Positions 28,401 through 37,849 are shown, counted from the first letter of the stretch. The stretch: 64,000 nt of DNA from Pseudoalteromonas luteoviolacea (GCF_021654285.1 NZ_JAKFZS010000006.1:124001-188000); one strand, 5' to 3'. Numbers and translations: made by a program. The notes: generated by a model from the letters alone, not told the origin.

Positions 28401-28434
28401 ACAAAGCGTTATTAATTTTTTTACTCGATGACAC
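25426..28434 (-). CDS. TonB-dependent outer-membrane receptor
   Basis: A 1002-residue receptor: signal peptide, N-terminal plug domain (ERITVTGSHI, then DLRGLGLNRTLTLIDGRRV and GGASAAYGSGAISGVVNI), then a long 22-strand-type barrel ending GAQITF. It imports a large ligand using TonB energy. The plug sequence resembles receptors for oligosaccharides or peptides rather than classical siderophore receptors, so the ligand is uncertain. The start is GTG with AAGGA six bases upstream. No transport partners are adjacent. Confidence 0.9.
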   Translation of the reverse strand: MSSSKKINNALYISILVTLCIFNTSKGDAAPIAKQRDKQEVQSIERITVTGSHIAQGTSTHLLTRVSNDIFDQSAYASLSDILIDEVVQINEGISNVNSQNSTHNSGLSTVDLRGLGLNRTLTLIDGRRVVSNSYSGELVSLSSIPKGMIKNIEIITGGASAAYGSGAISGVVNIITKQSKDDTTINLTVGESVAGGAREIAFNADTGFQYTNQQGQLLLSATYIKHFGLDYWDRDRAQQQDDWRYDPKRMCNTMLTALYQPKQQSAYRCMRDIDQSDWTSLSDALPGGVFNESSSFKPNSGFWFDEQTLRNDWQEEVHGLHFNQYNLLQLPSQQLNLAIKNEFDFKSGEQAYFQLHYSKNDSQNIKSPENEDECDLVITYNAYTQQFGSDCIGAIPYTNPYIPAKIRESANNQDIKWDRLFQEVGAVTNDNSRTTLRTWAGLNGIMWDNWQWDASLGFGQFIQQQTRYNELNVAHVRNALNARKLPDGSIECIDEDARKAGCTPINLFGENAISPAAASYIRANPKLTTRLSQITLSAALSGELINLPSGPVLSAFGIDYRRDSQNVSTNVPQGGVTFNYIPNFSGDVTSYEIFMEASVPLLKDKRFAHQLSLSLAARAADYSWSNMGLIQSYNLGFNYTPTTHYAVKFNWAKAMRAPTITELMSPIRGDYNAFQDLCDGVTATSTLMGHDNCRKEASINATIKKEGIFHDRNNSYSPNLGNPELTEETADSFAVELQVEPQSIANMTINASYYRISIRDVITSLSHQNIMNRCYQTDTPFDPNNPFCQAIKRDSEGQIIELQQRLVNANQLFTQGYDAAIHYTHTLNRLGQLRFKLNWNHVIEHALISDHINGRVTEIHEGYLNHHIFADTGKASLSWQHDKWQVSWHTQFKSGITRNKQVYENWLGFLKDNSEQCTQLSDTCIDNPEPLWGNDLPSYTTHSLQFSYRQKLQGSTLRLSGNVKNLFNNNGPFIIGGNGNFHSAYGGGRGRFVSLGAQITF

Positions 28435-28817
28435 TAAACTTCCTTAAACACACTAATTAGGCAGTAAAAAAACGCACGTAATAAGAAGCTTCTCTTCTGT
28501 GAAGAGTTTCTTTCACGTTCTCAAGAGCAGTTTGCAGTATGGTTATTGTTTATTAATTTATAATTATATGTTTATTAAATGTGAATTAAAAGTGGGTTTA
28601 GATGAGAAAATTGATTACATAAAAGTTGTTTGAGAATTGTATTAATGAGGCTGTTGGAAAGTGATGAGAGTCGAGGTGACTGAATTTATGATGTATCAGA
28701 AACGATAAAAGGGCCATAAAGGCCCTTTGGAAGTATCGTTCAAGTTAGTATGGTTACCCTAACCCCTTAAGGCAACCAACCAATTGTTTTGCAAAAGCGG
28801 CATATCTCGTTAAGTTT
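28435..28817. other. Spacer between nupC and the TonB receptor gene
   Basis: A 383-base AT-rich spacer. It holds the upstream region of the TonB receptor (minus strand) at its left end and the nupC terminator at 28706-28728. I see no gene. Confidence 0.6.
28706..28728 (-). terminator. Terminator of udk-nupC operon
   Basis: AAAGGGCC (28708-28715), ATAAA, GGCCCTTT (28721-28728). Read on the minus strand, the stem runs into TTTTATCG. Confidence 0.7.
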
Positions 28818-30041
28818 CTAAGCTAGCGAGAGGAAAAAACCTGCTATTGCTGCACTCATTAGGTTAGCCATTGACCCTGCTAAAACCGCCCTGAGCCCTA
28901 AGCGTGCGATATCCTTTCTACGACTAGGAGCCATACCACCTAGTCCGCCTAGTAAAATTGCAATCGACGATAGGTTAGCAAATCCACATAACGCAAATGT
29001 GACAATTGCTTGGGTGTGTTCAGATAACCCATCGCGATAATTCATAAAGTCTAAGTAAGCAACGAATTCGTTAACTACTAATTTTTGGCCGATAAAACTA
29101 CCTGCCGTTACAGCTTCTGCCCAAGGAACACCAATCATCCAAGCCACTGGTGCAAAGACATAGCCTAAAATTTCTTGTAATGTCAGCTCTGGGTGATTAA
29201 ACCAACTGCCAATTCCGCCAAGTAAACCGTTCATCAGCGCGATTAATGCGACGAAGGCTAGTAGCATAGCACCTACGTTAAGTGCTAAATGCATGCCGCT
29301 TGAAGCGCCTGCAGCCGCTGCATCGATAACATTAACTGGCTTTTCTTCACCACTGTCTACTTCAGCTAAGTTTTCTTTGGTTTTTTCTGTCTCTGGCACA
29401 ATCATTTTGGCCATTAAGAAACCACCTGGAGCTGCCATAAAGCTTGCTGCGATCAAATATTTTAAATCGACACCAATAGCAACATAGCCCGCCATGACTG
29501 AGCCTGCAACAGTTGCAAGGCCACCAACCATAACGGCAAATAACTCTGATTGCGTCATTTTTGGAATGAACGGCTTCACAATAAGAGGTGCTTCTGTTTG
29601 TCCAACGAAAATATTCGCGGTAGCAGAAAGCGACTCAGGTCGTGATGTTTTAAGTAGCTTTTGCAATCCGCCACCTAAAATTTTAATTATCCATTCCATA
29701 ATCCCGAGGTGGTATAAAACACCGACCAACGCCGAGAAAAATACAATGACAGGCAAAACCTGAATTGCAAATACAAATCCAATTGACTCTTGCGCAGCCA
29801 AAGGACCAAATAAGAAGCTAATTCCATCATTGGCATAGCCAATTACTGAAGAAACTGCTGACGACATAGCGGCCAACGCGTTTTTACCAGCTTCTATAAA
29901 GAGTACAAAGCCGCCAATGACGACTTGCATTAAAAATGCGATACCTACAGTTCGTTTGTTTATTGCGCTGCGGTTCGTTGAAGCCGCGAAAGCAATACCT
30001 AGTAGCATCATCATGCCTACTAGGCTCATTATTGTTGTCAT
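28818..30041 (-). CDS. nupC: Concentrative nucleoside transporter (CNT/NupC family)
   Basis: A 407-residue inner-membrane symporter importing nucleosides with H+ or Na+. It has eight or more hydrophobic helices. Family landmarks include [39 protein letters not shown] and [17 protein letters not shown]. It sits 17 bases behind udk, so import and pyrimidine-nucleoside phosphorylation are co-expressed. The operon diverges from deoB-deoD. The symbol follows the family; substrate range is not proven. Confidence 0.9.
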   Translation of the reverse strand: MTTIMSLVGMMMLLGIAFAASTNRSAINKRTVGIAFLMQVVIGGFVLFIEAGKNALAAMSSAVSSVIGYANDGISFLFGPLAAQESIGFVFAIQVLPVIVFFSALVGVLYHLGIMEWIIKILGGGLQKLLKTSRPESLSATANIFVGQTEAPLIVKPFIPKMTQSELFAVMVGGLATVAGSVMAGYVAIGVDLKYLIAASFMAAPGGFLMAKMIVPETEKTKENLAEVDSGEEKPVNVIDAAAAGASSGMHLALNVGAMLLAFVALIALMNGLLGGIGSWFNHPELTLQEILGYVFAPVAWMIGVPWAEAVTAGSFIGQKLVVNEFVAYLDFMNYRDGLSEHTQAIVTFALCGFANLSSIAILLGGLGGMAPSRRKDIARLGLRAVLAGSMANLMSAAIAGFFLSLA

Positions 30042-30058
30042 GCCAAAATGTTCCCGTT

Positions 30059-30688
30059 TTATTCTTGCAGCAAATATTTTATTTTACTTTTAATAATATC
30101 AATCGCAACGCGATTCATACCGCCACGGGTCACGACCAAGTCGGCATTGTGCTTCGATGGTTCGATAAACTGATAAAACATCGGTCTAACCGTTGCTTGA
30201 TACTGCTCAACAACAGAAGAAATACTTCTGCCTCTGTGCTCGATATCACGCTGCATACGGCGTAATAAGCAAATATCAAGCGGGGTATCAATAAATACCT
30301 TTATATCAAATTCTTCTATTAATGCTGGGTCGCTTAACAGTAAAATCCCTTCGACAATTAATATTTTTGCCGGATTTACTGTGCGTGTCTCACTACTGCG
30401 CGTGTGTTGAGCATAATCATAAGTAGGTACTTGTACTGATTTACCTTGACGTAATTGTTCAAGATGCTCTTTCATCAACGCATGCTCAAACGCATCCGGA
30501 TGGTCATAATTTGTTTGAGTTCTATGCTCAAATGGCAAATGCGATTGATCTTTATAGTAAGCGTCTTCTTCTATAACGGCGATAGCGCCTGATTCAAGTT
30601 CATTTACTAATTCGTTATATATTGTTTGACTAAAAAGAGACTTACCAGACGCAGAAGCGCCAGCTATGGCTATAATTGTTCGTGTCAC
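30059..30688 (-). CDS. udk: Uridine kinase
   Basis: Phosphorylates uridine and cytidine to UMP and CMP with GTP or ATP in pyrimidine salvage. 209 residues, as normal. The P-loop is [10 protein letters not shown] at the N-terminus. [19 protein letters not shown] and [10 protein letters not shown] are conserved uridine-kinase segments, and [13 protein letters not shown] carries lid residues. First gene of the udk-nupC operon, transcribed away from deoB across a 310-base control region. Confidence 0.94.
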   Translation of the reverse strand: MTRTIIAIAGASASGKSLFSQTIYNELVNELESGAIAVIEEDAYYKDQSHLPFEHRTQTNYDHPDAFEHALMKEHLEQLRQGKSVQVPTYDYAQHTRSSETRTVNPAKILIVEGILLLSDPALIEEFDIKVFIDTPLDICLLRRMQRDIEHRGRSISSVVEQYQATVRPMFYQFIEPSKHNADLVVTRGGMNRVAIDIIKSKIKYLLQE

Positions 30689-30805
30689 TAAAGTTCACAC
30701 CCAGCTATTGTTGACGTTGGAAGATCACAATAGCAAAAAAGACACGATTAATCTCTTTTGCCTCGCTTAATGAGCAAATTTAAATGTTTTGCCCCATTCA
30801 AAACA

Positions 30806-30817
30806 GGACTTATGTCC
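30806..30817. promoter_or_regulatory. Dyad operator, udk side
   Basis: GGACTTATGTCC, within a 19-base block (30803-30821) that is repeated in inverted orientation at 30884-30902 with 16 of 19 positions matching. It lies about 120 bases upstream of udk. A candidate site for a shared nucleoside-responsive regulator. Confidence 0.55.
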
Positions 30818-30877
30818 GCTGGTATAACCAGATTTTTTATTTATTTAAAATGGGGACTAAGAAGATATATTATGGTT

Positions 30878-30907
30878 TTGTGACAGCGGACTAATGTCCT
30901 GTACGAT
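30878..30907 (+). promoter_or_regulatory. Candidate deoB-deoD promoter
   Basis: TTGTGA (30878-30883), an 18-nt spacer, then TACGAT (30902-30907). The dyad GGACTAATGTCC sits exactly between the two hexamers, a position suited to repression. Confidence 0.45.
30888..30899. promoter_or_regulatory. Dyad operator, deoB side
   Basis: GGACTAATGTCC, second copy of the GGAC-N4-GTCC element, 82 bp centre to centre from the first. A lone half-like GGACTAAG lies between them at 30854-30861. Confidence 0.55.
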
Positions 30908-30998
30908 ATATTTAGCTATCAATAAAGTAACGACCTCTGGGAGCAAAGATGCTTTATAAAAACAAAATACGGCCCAGACAAAAGATGAGAGGTGATAT

Positions 30999-32213
30999 AT
31001 GGCAAGAGCAATTATTTTAATGGCAGATAGCCTCGGCGTTGGTGCAGCACCAGATGCTGAAAAATTTGGTGATGTAGGTGCCAACACGCTCGCTCATCTT
31101 TTGCAAGCATATAAAGAGGAAAAAGGTTCTGCACTATCTATCCCTAATTTAACAAAATTAGGCTTAGTAGATGCATGTGAAGCCGCAGGTGGAAAAACAT
31201 GTGAAGTTGCTGAGCGTATTGAGCCGGTAGCAGCCTGGGGTTATGCCAAAGAGCTTTCTAGTGGTAAAGACACGCCGTCTGGTCACTGGGAAATGGCAGG
31301 TGTACCAGTTTTATTTGACTGGGGCTACTTTCCAAATACACAACCTTGTTTCCCGCAAGAGTTTATTGATGAGCTGTGTAAAAGAGCGGATCTCCCAGGC
31401 ATTTTAGGGAATTGTTACGGTTCGGGCACAGTGATTCTAGAGCAACTGGGTGAAGAGCACGTCAAAACTGGCATGCCTATTTGTTACACCTCAGTTGATA
31501 GCGTATTTCAAATAGCCGCTCATGAGCAATCATTTGGCCTTGAAAAGCTTTATCAAGTATGTGAAATCGCACGGGCACTGCTTGATGAAATGAACATAGG
31601 ACGAGTGATTGCGCGGCCGTTTATAGGCACTTCGAGTGCCGACTTTATTCGTACAGGTAATCGTAGAGATTATTCTGTTTTACCACCGGCACCAACTGTT
31701 TTAGACAAGTTGGCTAATAGCGGGGGGGAAGTGATCAGTATTGGTAAAATTGCAGACATTTATGCACACCAAGGGATCACACAAAAACACAAAGCACCTG
31801 GTTTGATGAATTTATTGAACAAAACCAGTGAAGTGATTGACTCAGCGCCTGATAACAGCCTGATCTTCACTAATTTAGTAGATTTTGATGAAAAGTTTGG
31901 TCATCGTCGCAACGCAGTCGGGTATGCCGAAGCGTTGGCCGAGTTTGACGCCTACTTACCGACAATTTTAGGTAAGTTAAAAGATGATGATGTGCTATTC
32001 ATCACGGCGGATCACGGTTGCGACCCTACAGCACCGGGTACCGATCACACAAGAGAATACGTGCCAGTATTGGCATACCGAAATGGGATGAACAATACTC
32101 CATTAGGTGAAAGAAACAGCTTCGCAGATATAGGTCAAACACTTGCCCAGTGGTTTAACCTAGAAGAATTAGAATATGGTGACGGCTTTGCCGACAAGTT
32201 GGTTACAGCTTAA
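30999..32213 (+). CDS. deoB: Phosphopentomutase
   Basis: Interconverts ribose/deoxyribose 1- and 5-phosphates, linking nucleoside breakdown to central metabolism. 404 residues, Mn-dependent, alkaline-phosphatase-like fold. The N-terminal [18 protein letters not shown] carries the first metal aspartate; DTPSGHWEM bears the phosphorylated threonine region; [11 protein letters not shown] and [18 protein letters not shown] supply the remaining metal ligands. A GAGAGGTGA ribosome site precedes the ATG. First gene of deoB-deoD, divergent from udk-nupC. Confidence 0.95.
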   Translation: MARAIILMADSLGVGAAPDAEKFGDVGANTLAHLLQAYKEEKGSALSIPNLTKLGLVDACEAAGGKTCEVAERIEPVAAWGYAKELSSGKDTPSGHWEMAGVPVLFDWGYFPNTQPCFPQEFIDELCKRADLPGILGNCYGSGTVILEQLGEEHVKTGMPICYTSVDSVFQIAAHEQSFGLEKLYQVCEIARALLDEMNIGRVIARPFIGTSSADFIRTGNRRDYSVLPPAPTVLDKLANSGGEVISIGKIADIYAHQGITQKHKAPGLMNLLNKTSEVIDSAPDNSLIFTNLVDFDEKFGHRRNAVGYAEALAEFDAYLPTILGKLKDDDVLFITADHGCDPTAPGTDHTREYVPVLAYRNGMNNTPLGERNSFADIGQTLAQWFNLEELEYGDGFADKLVTA

Positions 32214-32230
32214 GTTAAAGGAAACATGTT

Positions 32231-32932
32231 ATGAGTACTCCGCATATTAATGCAAACCCAGGTGATTTTGCTGAAACGGTATTAATGCCAGGTGATCCAC
32301 TACGTGCTAAGTATATTGCTGAGAACTTCTTAGAAGATGCTCGCCAAGTGACAGACGTTCGCAACATGTTTGGATTTACTGGTACATATAATGGTAAACC
32401 AGTGAGCATCATGGGTTCTGGTATGGGTATCCCATCGATGTCAATTTACGCACGTGAGCTTATTGTAAGCTTTGGTGTTAAAAACTTAATTCGTATCGGT
32501 ACTTGTGGCGGTATTAATCAGGATACAAAAATCCGTGATGTGATCTTTGCACAAGGTGCAAGCACAGACTCTAATGTAAACCGCGCTCGTGTGCGTGGCT
32601 TTGATTTTGCTGCTATCGCCGACTATGGTCTTCTTGAAAATGGTGTTAATGCAGCACGTCGCTTAGGCATTGAGGCGAAAGTAGGTAACGTTTATACAAC
32701 AGATACTTTTTATCAGGCTGACAGCAGCTTTTACCCGGAGCTAGACAAATTAGGCGTTTTGGCTGTTGATATGGAAACAGCTGGCCTTTACGGTGTTGCT
32801 GCTGAATATGGTGCAAAAGCAATGGCTTTATTCACTGTAAGTGACCACGTCATTACCGGCGAAGCAACGCCACCAGAAGAGCGTCAAAGTACGTTCAACG
32901 AAATGGTTAAGATTGCTCTAGAATCAATTTAA
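32231..32932 (+). CDS. deoD: Purine-nucleoside phosphorylase DeoD
   Basis: Phosphorolyses purine (deoxy)nucleosides to free base and (deoxy)ribose 1-phosphate, which DeoB then converts. 233 residues, the normal length of the hexameric high-molecular-mass type. The phosphate-binding motif is [12 protein letters not shown], with [23 protein letters not shown] and [15 protein letters not shown], and the catalytic aspartate in [10 protein letters not shown]. It starts 17 bases after deoB with an AAAGGAA site, so they form one operon. Confidence 0.96.
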   Translation: MSTPHINANPGDFAETVLMPGDPLRAKYIAENFLEDARQVTDVRNMFGFTGTYNGKPVSIMGSGMGIPSMSIYARELIVSFGVKNLIRIGTCGGINQDTKIRDVIFAQGASTDSNVNRARVRGFDFAAIADYGLLENGVNAARRLGIEAKVGNVYTTDTFYQADSSFYPELDKLGVLAVDMETAGLYGVAAEYGAKAMALFTVSDHVITGEATPPEERQSTFNEMVKIALESI

Positions 32933-33028
32933 TTTAAAGTAGCGCACGCTTTGCGCTGCTAGAACAGTTCCTTGGTAACGTAATCGCAGAGTTTTGGAGA
33001 CACGCCTAAAACAAAGCGAATCACACCC

Positions 33029-33058
33029 AAAAAGCCGCACCTAGTGCGGCTTTTTTTT
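33029..33058 (+). terminator. Terminator of deoB-deoD operon
   Basis: AAAAAGCCGCAC, loop CTA, GTGCGGC and eight T (33051-33058). A textbook rho-independent terminator about 100 bases past the deoD stop. Confidence 0.92.
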
Positions 33059-33220
33059 ATCTTTAAACTTGTTCTAACTAGCCTTAGCATTTTTTTCCTT
33101 ACTTAGGGGAAGATCCCTCTCTACTTTCTTCATTCTGACACTATGCCAGGTGCATGTAGGAATTACTTAATTTGCTTAAATAGTCTATGGTTAAATCAGG
33201 TAATTATTCGGTCGGTAATA

Positions 33221-34246
33221 ATGAAGTACATGAGTAATATTGGGTTTTTATTATTGGCACTGCTGCTCACATTGCACGTAAAAGCGGTTGAAAATTTAAA
33301 GGAAAACTTCGCCACAGAAGATGACAAAGTTAAGTATTTATCTTTGAATTACCCAGAGAAAGCAATCCAGTTTTACAAACAAAACGCCCCACGTCTATCA
33401 GAAACAAACAACGAGCAAACTGTATCTATTTACACAAGTATACTGGTGGCAGCGAGTAATATTCGCGATATAACACTTATAGAGCAAATAGTTGAGGAAG
33501 TTACACAGAATCGACTTGCTCAATTTAGGCCGCCTTATGATTTTTCAATCATTAATGTCATCGGTGTATCGTATGGTATGAATTTTCAATATGCTGAGTC
33601 GGTTCAGGCGTATCAATGTGCGCTAGAGTATTCACGAAACAACCTGGAAAAAATGATTGCTAAAATGAACTTAGCGATTGCTTATCGCATGGCTGGACAA
33701 CCAGCCTTTAGCTATCAAATTTTACAAAGTGTTGATGAGGCGATATTAAGTGGTAGAAGGCTTGCGAGCTTGTTTGTTGTAAGAGGAAATACAGCAATGG
33801 CTTTAAAAAAGGTTAAGGCAGCGATAACAGATTATAAGGCAGCCAGAAATCACTATTTAAAAGGAGAGCATCATCGCAATGCGAACAGAGTGACTGTGAA
33901 TTTACTCGGAGCCGCATTAGTTGATAGACGGCTAACGCTATTTGATGAGTTTCGTAAATCATTGCAGCCTGAATCACAAAGCTATTTGACAGAGAATGAG
34001 CAAGCATATTTAGCATGGTTAGATTTGATGTATAAATCTGTGCGGCAGAAAAAGCTGTCTAAGCTTGCCATCAACAACACAAAATTGCTTTTACCTAAAT
34101 TGATTGCAGGTGGCTACGAGCCAGTTGTTAATCAGCTTTTTAGTTCTTTCAGTGCAGAGTATATCGGGCAGTCAAAAGTACAACCAAATAATGTCGAACG
34201 AAGACTAAATGCTGGGTTAATCGCTTCTTGGTGTCCAGCGATTTGA
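33221..34246 (+). CDS. Exported helical-repeat protein, first of tandem pair
   Basis: A 341-residue protein with a signal peptide (about residues 1-25) and an all-helical TPR-like body. Shared with the next gene are KYLxLNYPxKA near the N-terminus, QTVSIYxSxLxAASN, LQSxDEAxLSGRR, a RNAxRVTVNLLGAAL stretch, and a terminal Trp-Cys dipeptide. Similar helical modules occur as periplasmic sensors of diguanylate cyclases in this group, so these may be stand-alone versions; that is inference. The frame extends upstream, but the signal peptide begins at this ATG. Confidence 0.7.
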   Translation: MKYMSNIGFLLLALLLTLHVKAVENLKENFATEDDKVKYLSLNYPEKAIQFYKQNAPRLSETNNEQTVSIYTSILVAASNIRDITLIEQIVEEVTQNRLAQFRPPYDFSIINVIGVSYGMNFQYAESVQAYQCALEYSRNNLEKMIAKMNLAIAYRMAGQPAFSYQILQSVDEAILSGRRLASLFVVRGNTAMALKKVKAAITDYKAARNHYLKGEHHRNANRVTVNLLGAALVDRRLTLFDEFRKSLQPESQSYLTENEQAYLAWLDLMYKSVRQKKLSKLAINNTKLLLPKLIAGGYEPVVNQLFSSFSAEYIGQSKVQPNNVERRLNAGLIASWCPAI

Positions 34247-34339
34247 AGTTTGTTCAAGCCCGGTTCTTAAAGTGAATACTGTTTATAAAAGCACATTGAT
34301 GTACTATTGTTAATTCAACAAATTGATATGATAACCTAA

Positions 34340-35359
34340 ATGAAGTATTTTATTTCCCTGCTTTTACTGTTTTTATTTTGTCAAAGCAGTGTTTCTGCCA
34401 GTGAAAAACAGGATCTAGACTTTGCAACTGAGTCTGAACGGGTCAAATACCTTGCGCTTAACTACCCAGCAAAGGCCGTGAGTTATTATGAACAAAATGC
34501 TCAAAAATTGCTTGTACAAAGCTCTGCTCAGACGGTCTCCATTTATAGTAGCGTATTGGCTGCTGCCAGTAATACAGGCAATATTAAGTTAGTTGAAGAG
34601 CTTGTTTCACTGCTGTCTGATGAAAGGCTGACTCCACATAGTTCAGGTTATCAATTTACTATCATTAATGTCATTGGCGTTGCCTATCGATTGAATCGCC
34701 AGTTTGATGACGCAATTACAACGTATAAATGTGCACTTAAGCATGCATACAACAGCATGGAGAAGATGACCGCGAAGGTGAACCTTTCCATTGCTTATCG
34801 GATGAACAACCAGCCTGCGATCAGTTTTCAAATTCTTCAAAGTATTGATGAGGCTGTTCTCAGTGGTCGACGAAGAGCGGGGTTGCTAGTCGTTAAAGGC
34901 AATACTGCAGTCGTTTTAGATAAACCAAAAGCGGCTATAAGTTATTTTATTGCAGCGAGGCAACATTATTTAAAAGACAAGCATCAGCGCAATGCCTCGA
35001 GAGTAACGGTTAATTTATTAGGTGCTGCTTTAATCGCAAGGCGTTCAGAACTTTTTGAAAAGTATCGTAAAAAACTAACACCGACTTTTGAGGCATATCT
35101 ACCACAGAGCGATCAGTTGTATCTACAGTGGCTTGATCTTATGCATGAAAGTGTGAAATCAAATCGAGTTGCTGATCATACTTTGCGGTATACAAAAAAA
35201 CACCTTTCTCGATTAGTCAAAGAAGGTTATGAAGGGCCTGTGCAAAAGCTACTCAAGTCGTTAAATGCAGAGTTTTTGATGCCTGAAAAGTCGCGACGGC
35301 ACTTAATCCTGACGTCGTTGCGTGTTGATTTAGCTAAACCTTGGTGTCAGGAACTTTGA
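34340..35359 (+). CDS. Exported helical-repeat protein, second of tandem pair
   Basis: A 339-residue paralogue of the gene before it, 93 bases downstream and in the same direction. It has a signal peptide (KYFISLLLLFLFCQSSVSA), a TPR-like helical body and a conserved Trp-Cys near the C-terminus (KPWCQEL). The two proteins keep the same order of motifs with moderate divergence, pointing to an old tandem duplication. Periplasmic or secreted. No enzymatic motif seen. Confidence 0.7.
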   Translation: MKYFISLLLLFLFCQSSVSASEKQDLDFATESERVKYLALNYPAKAVSYYEQNAQKLLVQSSAQTVSIYSSVLAAASNTGNIKLVEELVSLLSDERLTPHSSGYQFTIINVIGVAYRLNRQFDDAITTYKCALKHAYNSMEKMTAKVNLSIAYRMNNQPAISFQILQSIDEAVLSGRRRAGLLVVKGNTAVVLDKPKAAISYFIAARQHYLKDKHQRNASRVTVNLLGAALIARRSELFEKYRKKLTPTFEAYLPQSDQLYLQWLDLMHESVKSNRVADHTLRYTKKHLSRLVKEGYEGPVQKLLKSLNAEFLMPEKSRRHLILTSLRVDLAKPWCQEL

Positions 35360-35413
35360 CAAGCTTTTAAACTATGCCATTGTTTTAGTATATGCATTTA
35401 TAGTGGTGCAGAT

Positions 35414-36154
35414 ATGACAAATTGGGTAATAGGAAAAGTTGTAGAAGTAAATTGGTGGACGCCGAGCTTATTCAGCCTAAAAGTTGCGGCTGATATACAA
35501 GACTTTACAGCAGGTCAATTCACGAAATTAGCACTGGATATCGGTGATAAGCGAGTGGCACGTGCTTATTCATTTGTAAATTCGCCTTCTGATCCCTTGC
35601 TTGAGTTTTATCTAATAGAGGTTGAAGATGGTGCGCTGTCTGCTAAATTAGCTCAACTGAATGAGGGAGACGACGTCTGGGTTTATAGTAAGCCTTCTGG
35701 ATATTTTACTATCGATGAAGTGCCTCAAGCCGATACGTTATGGATGTTATCTACGGGTACTGCAATTGGCCCATTTTTATCTATTGTTAGCGATGGAAAG
35801 CTTTGGAAACAGTTTAAGCGAGTTGTCCTTGTCCATGGTGTACGTTTGAACACAGATCTTTGTTATCAAGATCAAATTCGGGCAACTGAAAAGTTGTTTA
35901 AACAATTTACATATATCCCTCTGGTAAGTCGTGAAAAGTCAGATGTAGGATTAAATGGCAGAGTGACAGATATTATTAAAAATGGAGAGCTTTTGAGCTT
36001 TTGTAACCTGTCTGCAATGCCCAAAGATAGTCATTTTATGTTATGTGGCAACCCCGAAATGGTGAAAGATACGACTTTACTGTTACAACAGCTTGGTTTT
36101 AAAAAGCACCGTAGAGTAGAGACAGGACATATCACGATTGAGCAATACTGGTAG
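35414..36154 (+). CDS. fpr: Ferredoxin--NADP+ reductase
   Basis: A 246-residue flavoprotein shuttling electrons between NADPH and ferredoxin or flavodoxin. FAD-binding RAYSFVN is in the N-terminal barrel. NADP-binding STGTAIGPFLS and MLCGNPEMVKD follow, and the protein ends with the HITIEQYW tail typical of bacterial subclass I FPRs. Cytoplasmic, involved in redox balance and Fe-S cluster repair. Monocistronic, 54 bases after the TPR-like pair, with its own spacing rather than evident coupling. Confidence 0.92.
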   Translation: MTNWVIGKVVEVNWWTPSLFSLKVAADIQDFTAGQFTKLALDIGDKRVARAYSFVNSPSDPLLEFYLIEVEDGALSAKLAQLNEGDDVWVYSKPSGYFTIDEVPQADTLWMLSTGTAIGPFLSIVSDGKLWKQFKRVVLVHGVRLNTDLCYQDQIRATEKLFKQFTYIPLVSREKSDVGLNGRVTDIIKNGELLSFCNLSAMPKDSHFMLCGNPEMVKDTTLLLQQLGFKKHRRVETGHITIEQYW

Positions 36155-36225
36155 GCTGAACCTAGGCTGTATTACATATAATAAAATTGTTATACTCTAC
36201 TTGCCCGTACCAAAAAGGGGGAAGT

Positions 36226-36681
36226 ATGAGGTATTTTTTTCTATTCGCTTTGTGTATATGTTCGGTCGTTTCTGCGAATCCTGCATTTGAAGATAAGGCC
36301 AGCGAATATAATTTACAAAAAACAGAACAAGAAAAAGCAGCAGAGGCTGTTATTGATAAGCTGATCCGTGCATATAACAATCAAAATATTCGCCAGTTTT
36401 TGGCCTTGTATGCGGAGGATGTTGAGTTTTATATGTACCCTCAAACTTTGATGTTCAAAGGTAAGAAGCCACTTATTAAGCGCTATGGGTTAATGTTTGA
36501 GAAGATGCATTGTATGAAATCAACGTCTATCAAAAGGATCACGAACGGCAATATCGTTATAGATCATGAAACGTCAGAAATATGCACAAAAAAGGACGGT
36601 GTGATTGATAAACGCTCTGAGTTTGTGACAAGTTATCAGATTGAAGATGGCAAAATTCAAAAGGTCGTATTCTTTAGGTAA
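36226..36681 (+). CDS. Exported NTF2/SnoaL-like protein
   Basis: A 151-residue protein with a signal peptide (RYFFLFALCICSVVSA) and an NTF2-like cone fold. The helix AVIDKLIRAYNNQNIRQFLALYAEDVEFYMYP and FKGKKPLIKRYGLMF are typical of the SnoaL/ketosteroid-isomerase group. Two cysteines in the mature part (HCMKS, EICTK) could form a disulphide. Periplasmic, function unknown. The ATG was chosen for the AGGGGGAA site; an upstream in-frame start would spoil the signal peptide. Confidence 0.75.
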   Translation: MRYFFLFALCICSVVSANPAFEDKASEYNLQKTEQEKAAEAVIDKLIRAYNNQNIRQFLALYAEDVEFYMYPQTLMFKGKKPLIKRYGLMFEKMHCMKSTSIKRITNGNIVIDHETSEICTKKDGVIDKRSEFVTSYQIEDGKIQKVVFFR

Positions 36682-36710
36682 TCACCTCAGTATAGAGCTA
36701 TCTTCGTATG

Positions 36711-36738
36711 GCAAAGCGACAAACTATTGTTGCTTTGC
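36711..36738 (+). terminator. Hairpin after NTF2-like gene
   Basis: GCAAAGC (36711-36717) pairs with GCTTTGC (36732-36738), with ACAA/TTGT pairing inside. A loosely T-rich stretch follows. Confidence 0.45.
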
Positions 36739-36856
36739 ATGTATTTACTCATTTTATTTTTCTCATCACATCATAACGACTATCCTTCTAATAAAGCGTA
36801 ACGAAAAGATTGTGTAACAATTGTCATTGTTGCATCGGTAATTATTTGGAGGAGTC

Positions 36857-37594
36857 GTGATTGACAGGTTGGCACTATTACTAGTGCTTTTGTTTTTTTG
36901 TATCCAAAACGATGCTTTTGCTGACATACCTAAGCTTCAGGTGGTTACTGAAGAGTGGGTGCCATACAATTATGCAAACCAACAGGGGGAAATTGTAGGG
37001 CGCGCGACAAAAAAAGTGCGTGAAGTGTTAGACCTTGCGGGTATTGAATACGATATTAAGCTATACCCCTGGGCTCGTTCAATGAAGCTGACAAAAACAC
37101 GACCCAACACAATGATTTACTCTATCTATAGAAGCCGTGACCGTGAAAGTCAGTTTGAATGGGCATGCCCTTTAATGCGGCCTGTAAGACAGTACTTGTT
37201 CAGATTAAAGAGTAGAACTGATATTCAAGTGAATTCGCTAGAGGATGCGAAAAAATATGTCATTTCGATTGTTCGTGGCAGTGTGGTACATGAATTTTTA
37301 ACCGAGCAAGGATTTGAAGCGGGCACAAACCTAGATATCACCGCAGATCCAAGCGCATCTCAGAGAAAGCTATTAGCAGGAAGAATAGATTTCTTGCTGA
37401 CAACAGAGTACACCATGCATGCAACATTGAAGTCTATTGGTGTTAACTATGATGTTGTTGTGCCTGTGCTAGAGGTACGGAATAATTCTGATAGACGCGC
37501 ATGTATGGCGTTTAATCTAAATACAAATAAGCAGCTAATTGATAAAGTAAGAAGGGCATTAGCTGAGCATAATAGTCGCTATCTTGGCCCTTAA
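36857..37594 (+). CDS. Periplasmic solute-binding protein (SBP family 3-like)
   Basis: A 245-residue protein with a signal peptide (about residues 1-22) and the bacterial extracellular solute-binding fold of amino-acid-type ABC receptors: VVTEEWVPYNYANQQGEIVG, KLYPWARSM, then RGSVVHEFL. No permease or ATPase gene adjoins, so it may be an orphan receptor or a sensor for another system; ligand unknown. GTG start after a strong GGAGGAG site. Confidence 0.8.
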   Translation: MIDRLALLLVLLFFCIQNDAFADIPKLQVVTEEWVPYNYANQQGEIVGRATKKVREVLDLAGIEYDIKLYPWARSMKLTKTRPNTMIYSIYRSRDRESQFEWACPLMRPVRQYLFRLKSRTDIQVNSLEDAKKYVISIVRGSVVHEFLTEQGFEAGTNLDITADPSASQRKLLAGRIDFLLTTEYTMHATLKSIGVNYDVVVPVLEVRNNSDRRACMAFNLNTNKQLIDKVRRALAEHNSRYLGP

Positions 37595-37621
37595 TACAGA
37601 GAGAAGTGTTTTAGCGCATTC

Positions 37622-37849
37622 TTACCAAGGCTTTAAAGTGTTACGATTTCTTTTGGGCTTATCTACAAGATATTTATCGAATAGTCGTTTACCATTGTCG
37701 TATTCAAGAGAAGTATGTTTGGTACTTGGATTTACAACAATTGCTAGTATCGCGAGCACACTTGTCTTGATAAATTCCATTTCAATAAGATAGATAAATG
37801 ATAGCGTTGTCATTGCTATACACGTTATAAAGCGAATTAAAAAAATCAT
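37622..37849 (-). CDS. Possible small membrane protein
   Basis: A 75-codon frame in an otherwise empty 510-base gap. The first 40 residues are hydrophobic with at least one membrane helix (FLIRFITCIAMTTLSFIYLI), followed by a strongly basic tail ending KPKRNRNTLKPW. An AGGG six bases before the ATG could act as ribosome site. No family recognised, and chance remains possible. Confidence 0.33.
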   Translation of the reverse strand: MIFLIRFITCIAMTTLSFIYLIEMEFIKTSVLAILAIVVNPSTKHTSLEYDNGKRLFDKYLVDKPKRNRNTLKPW

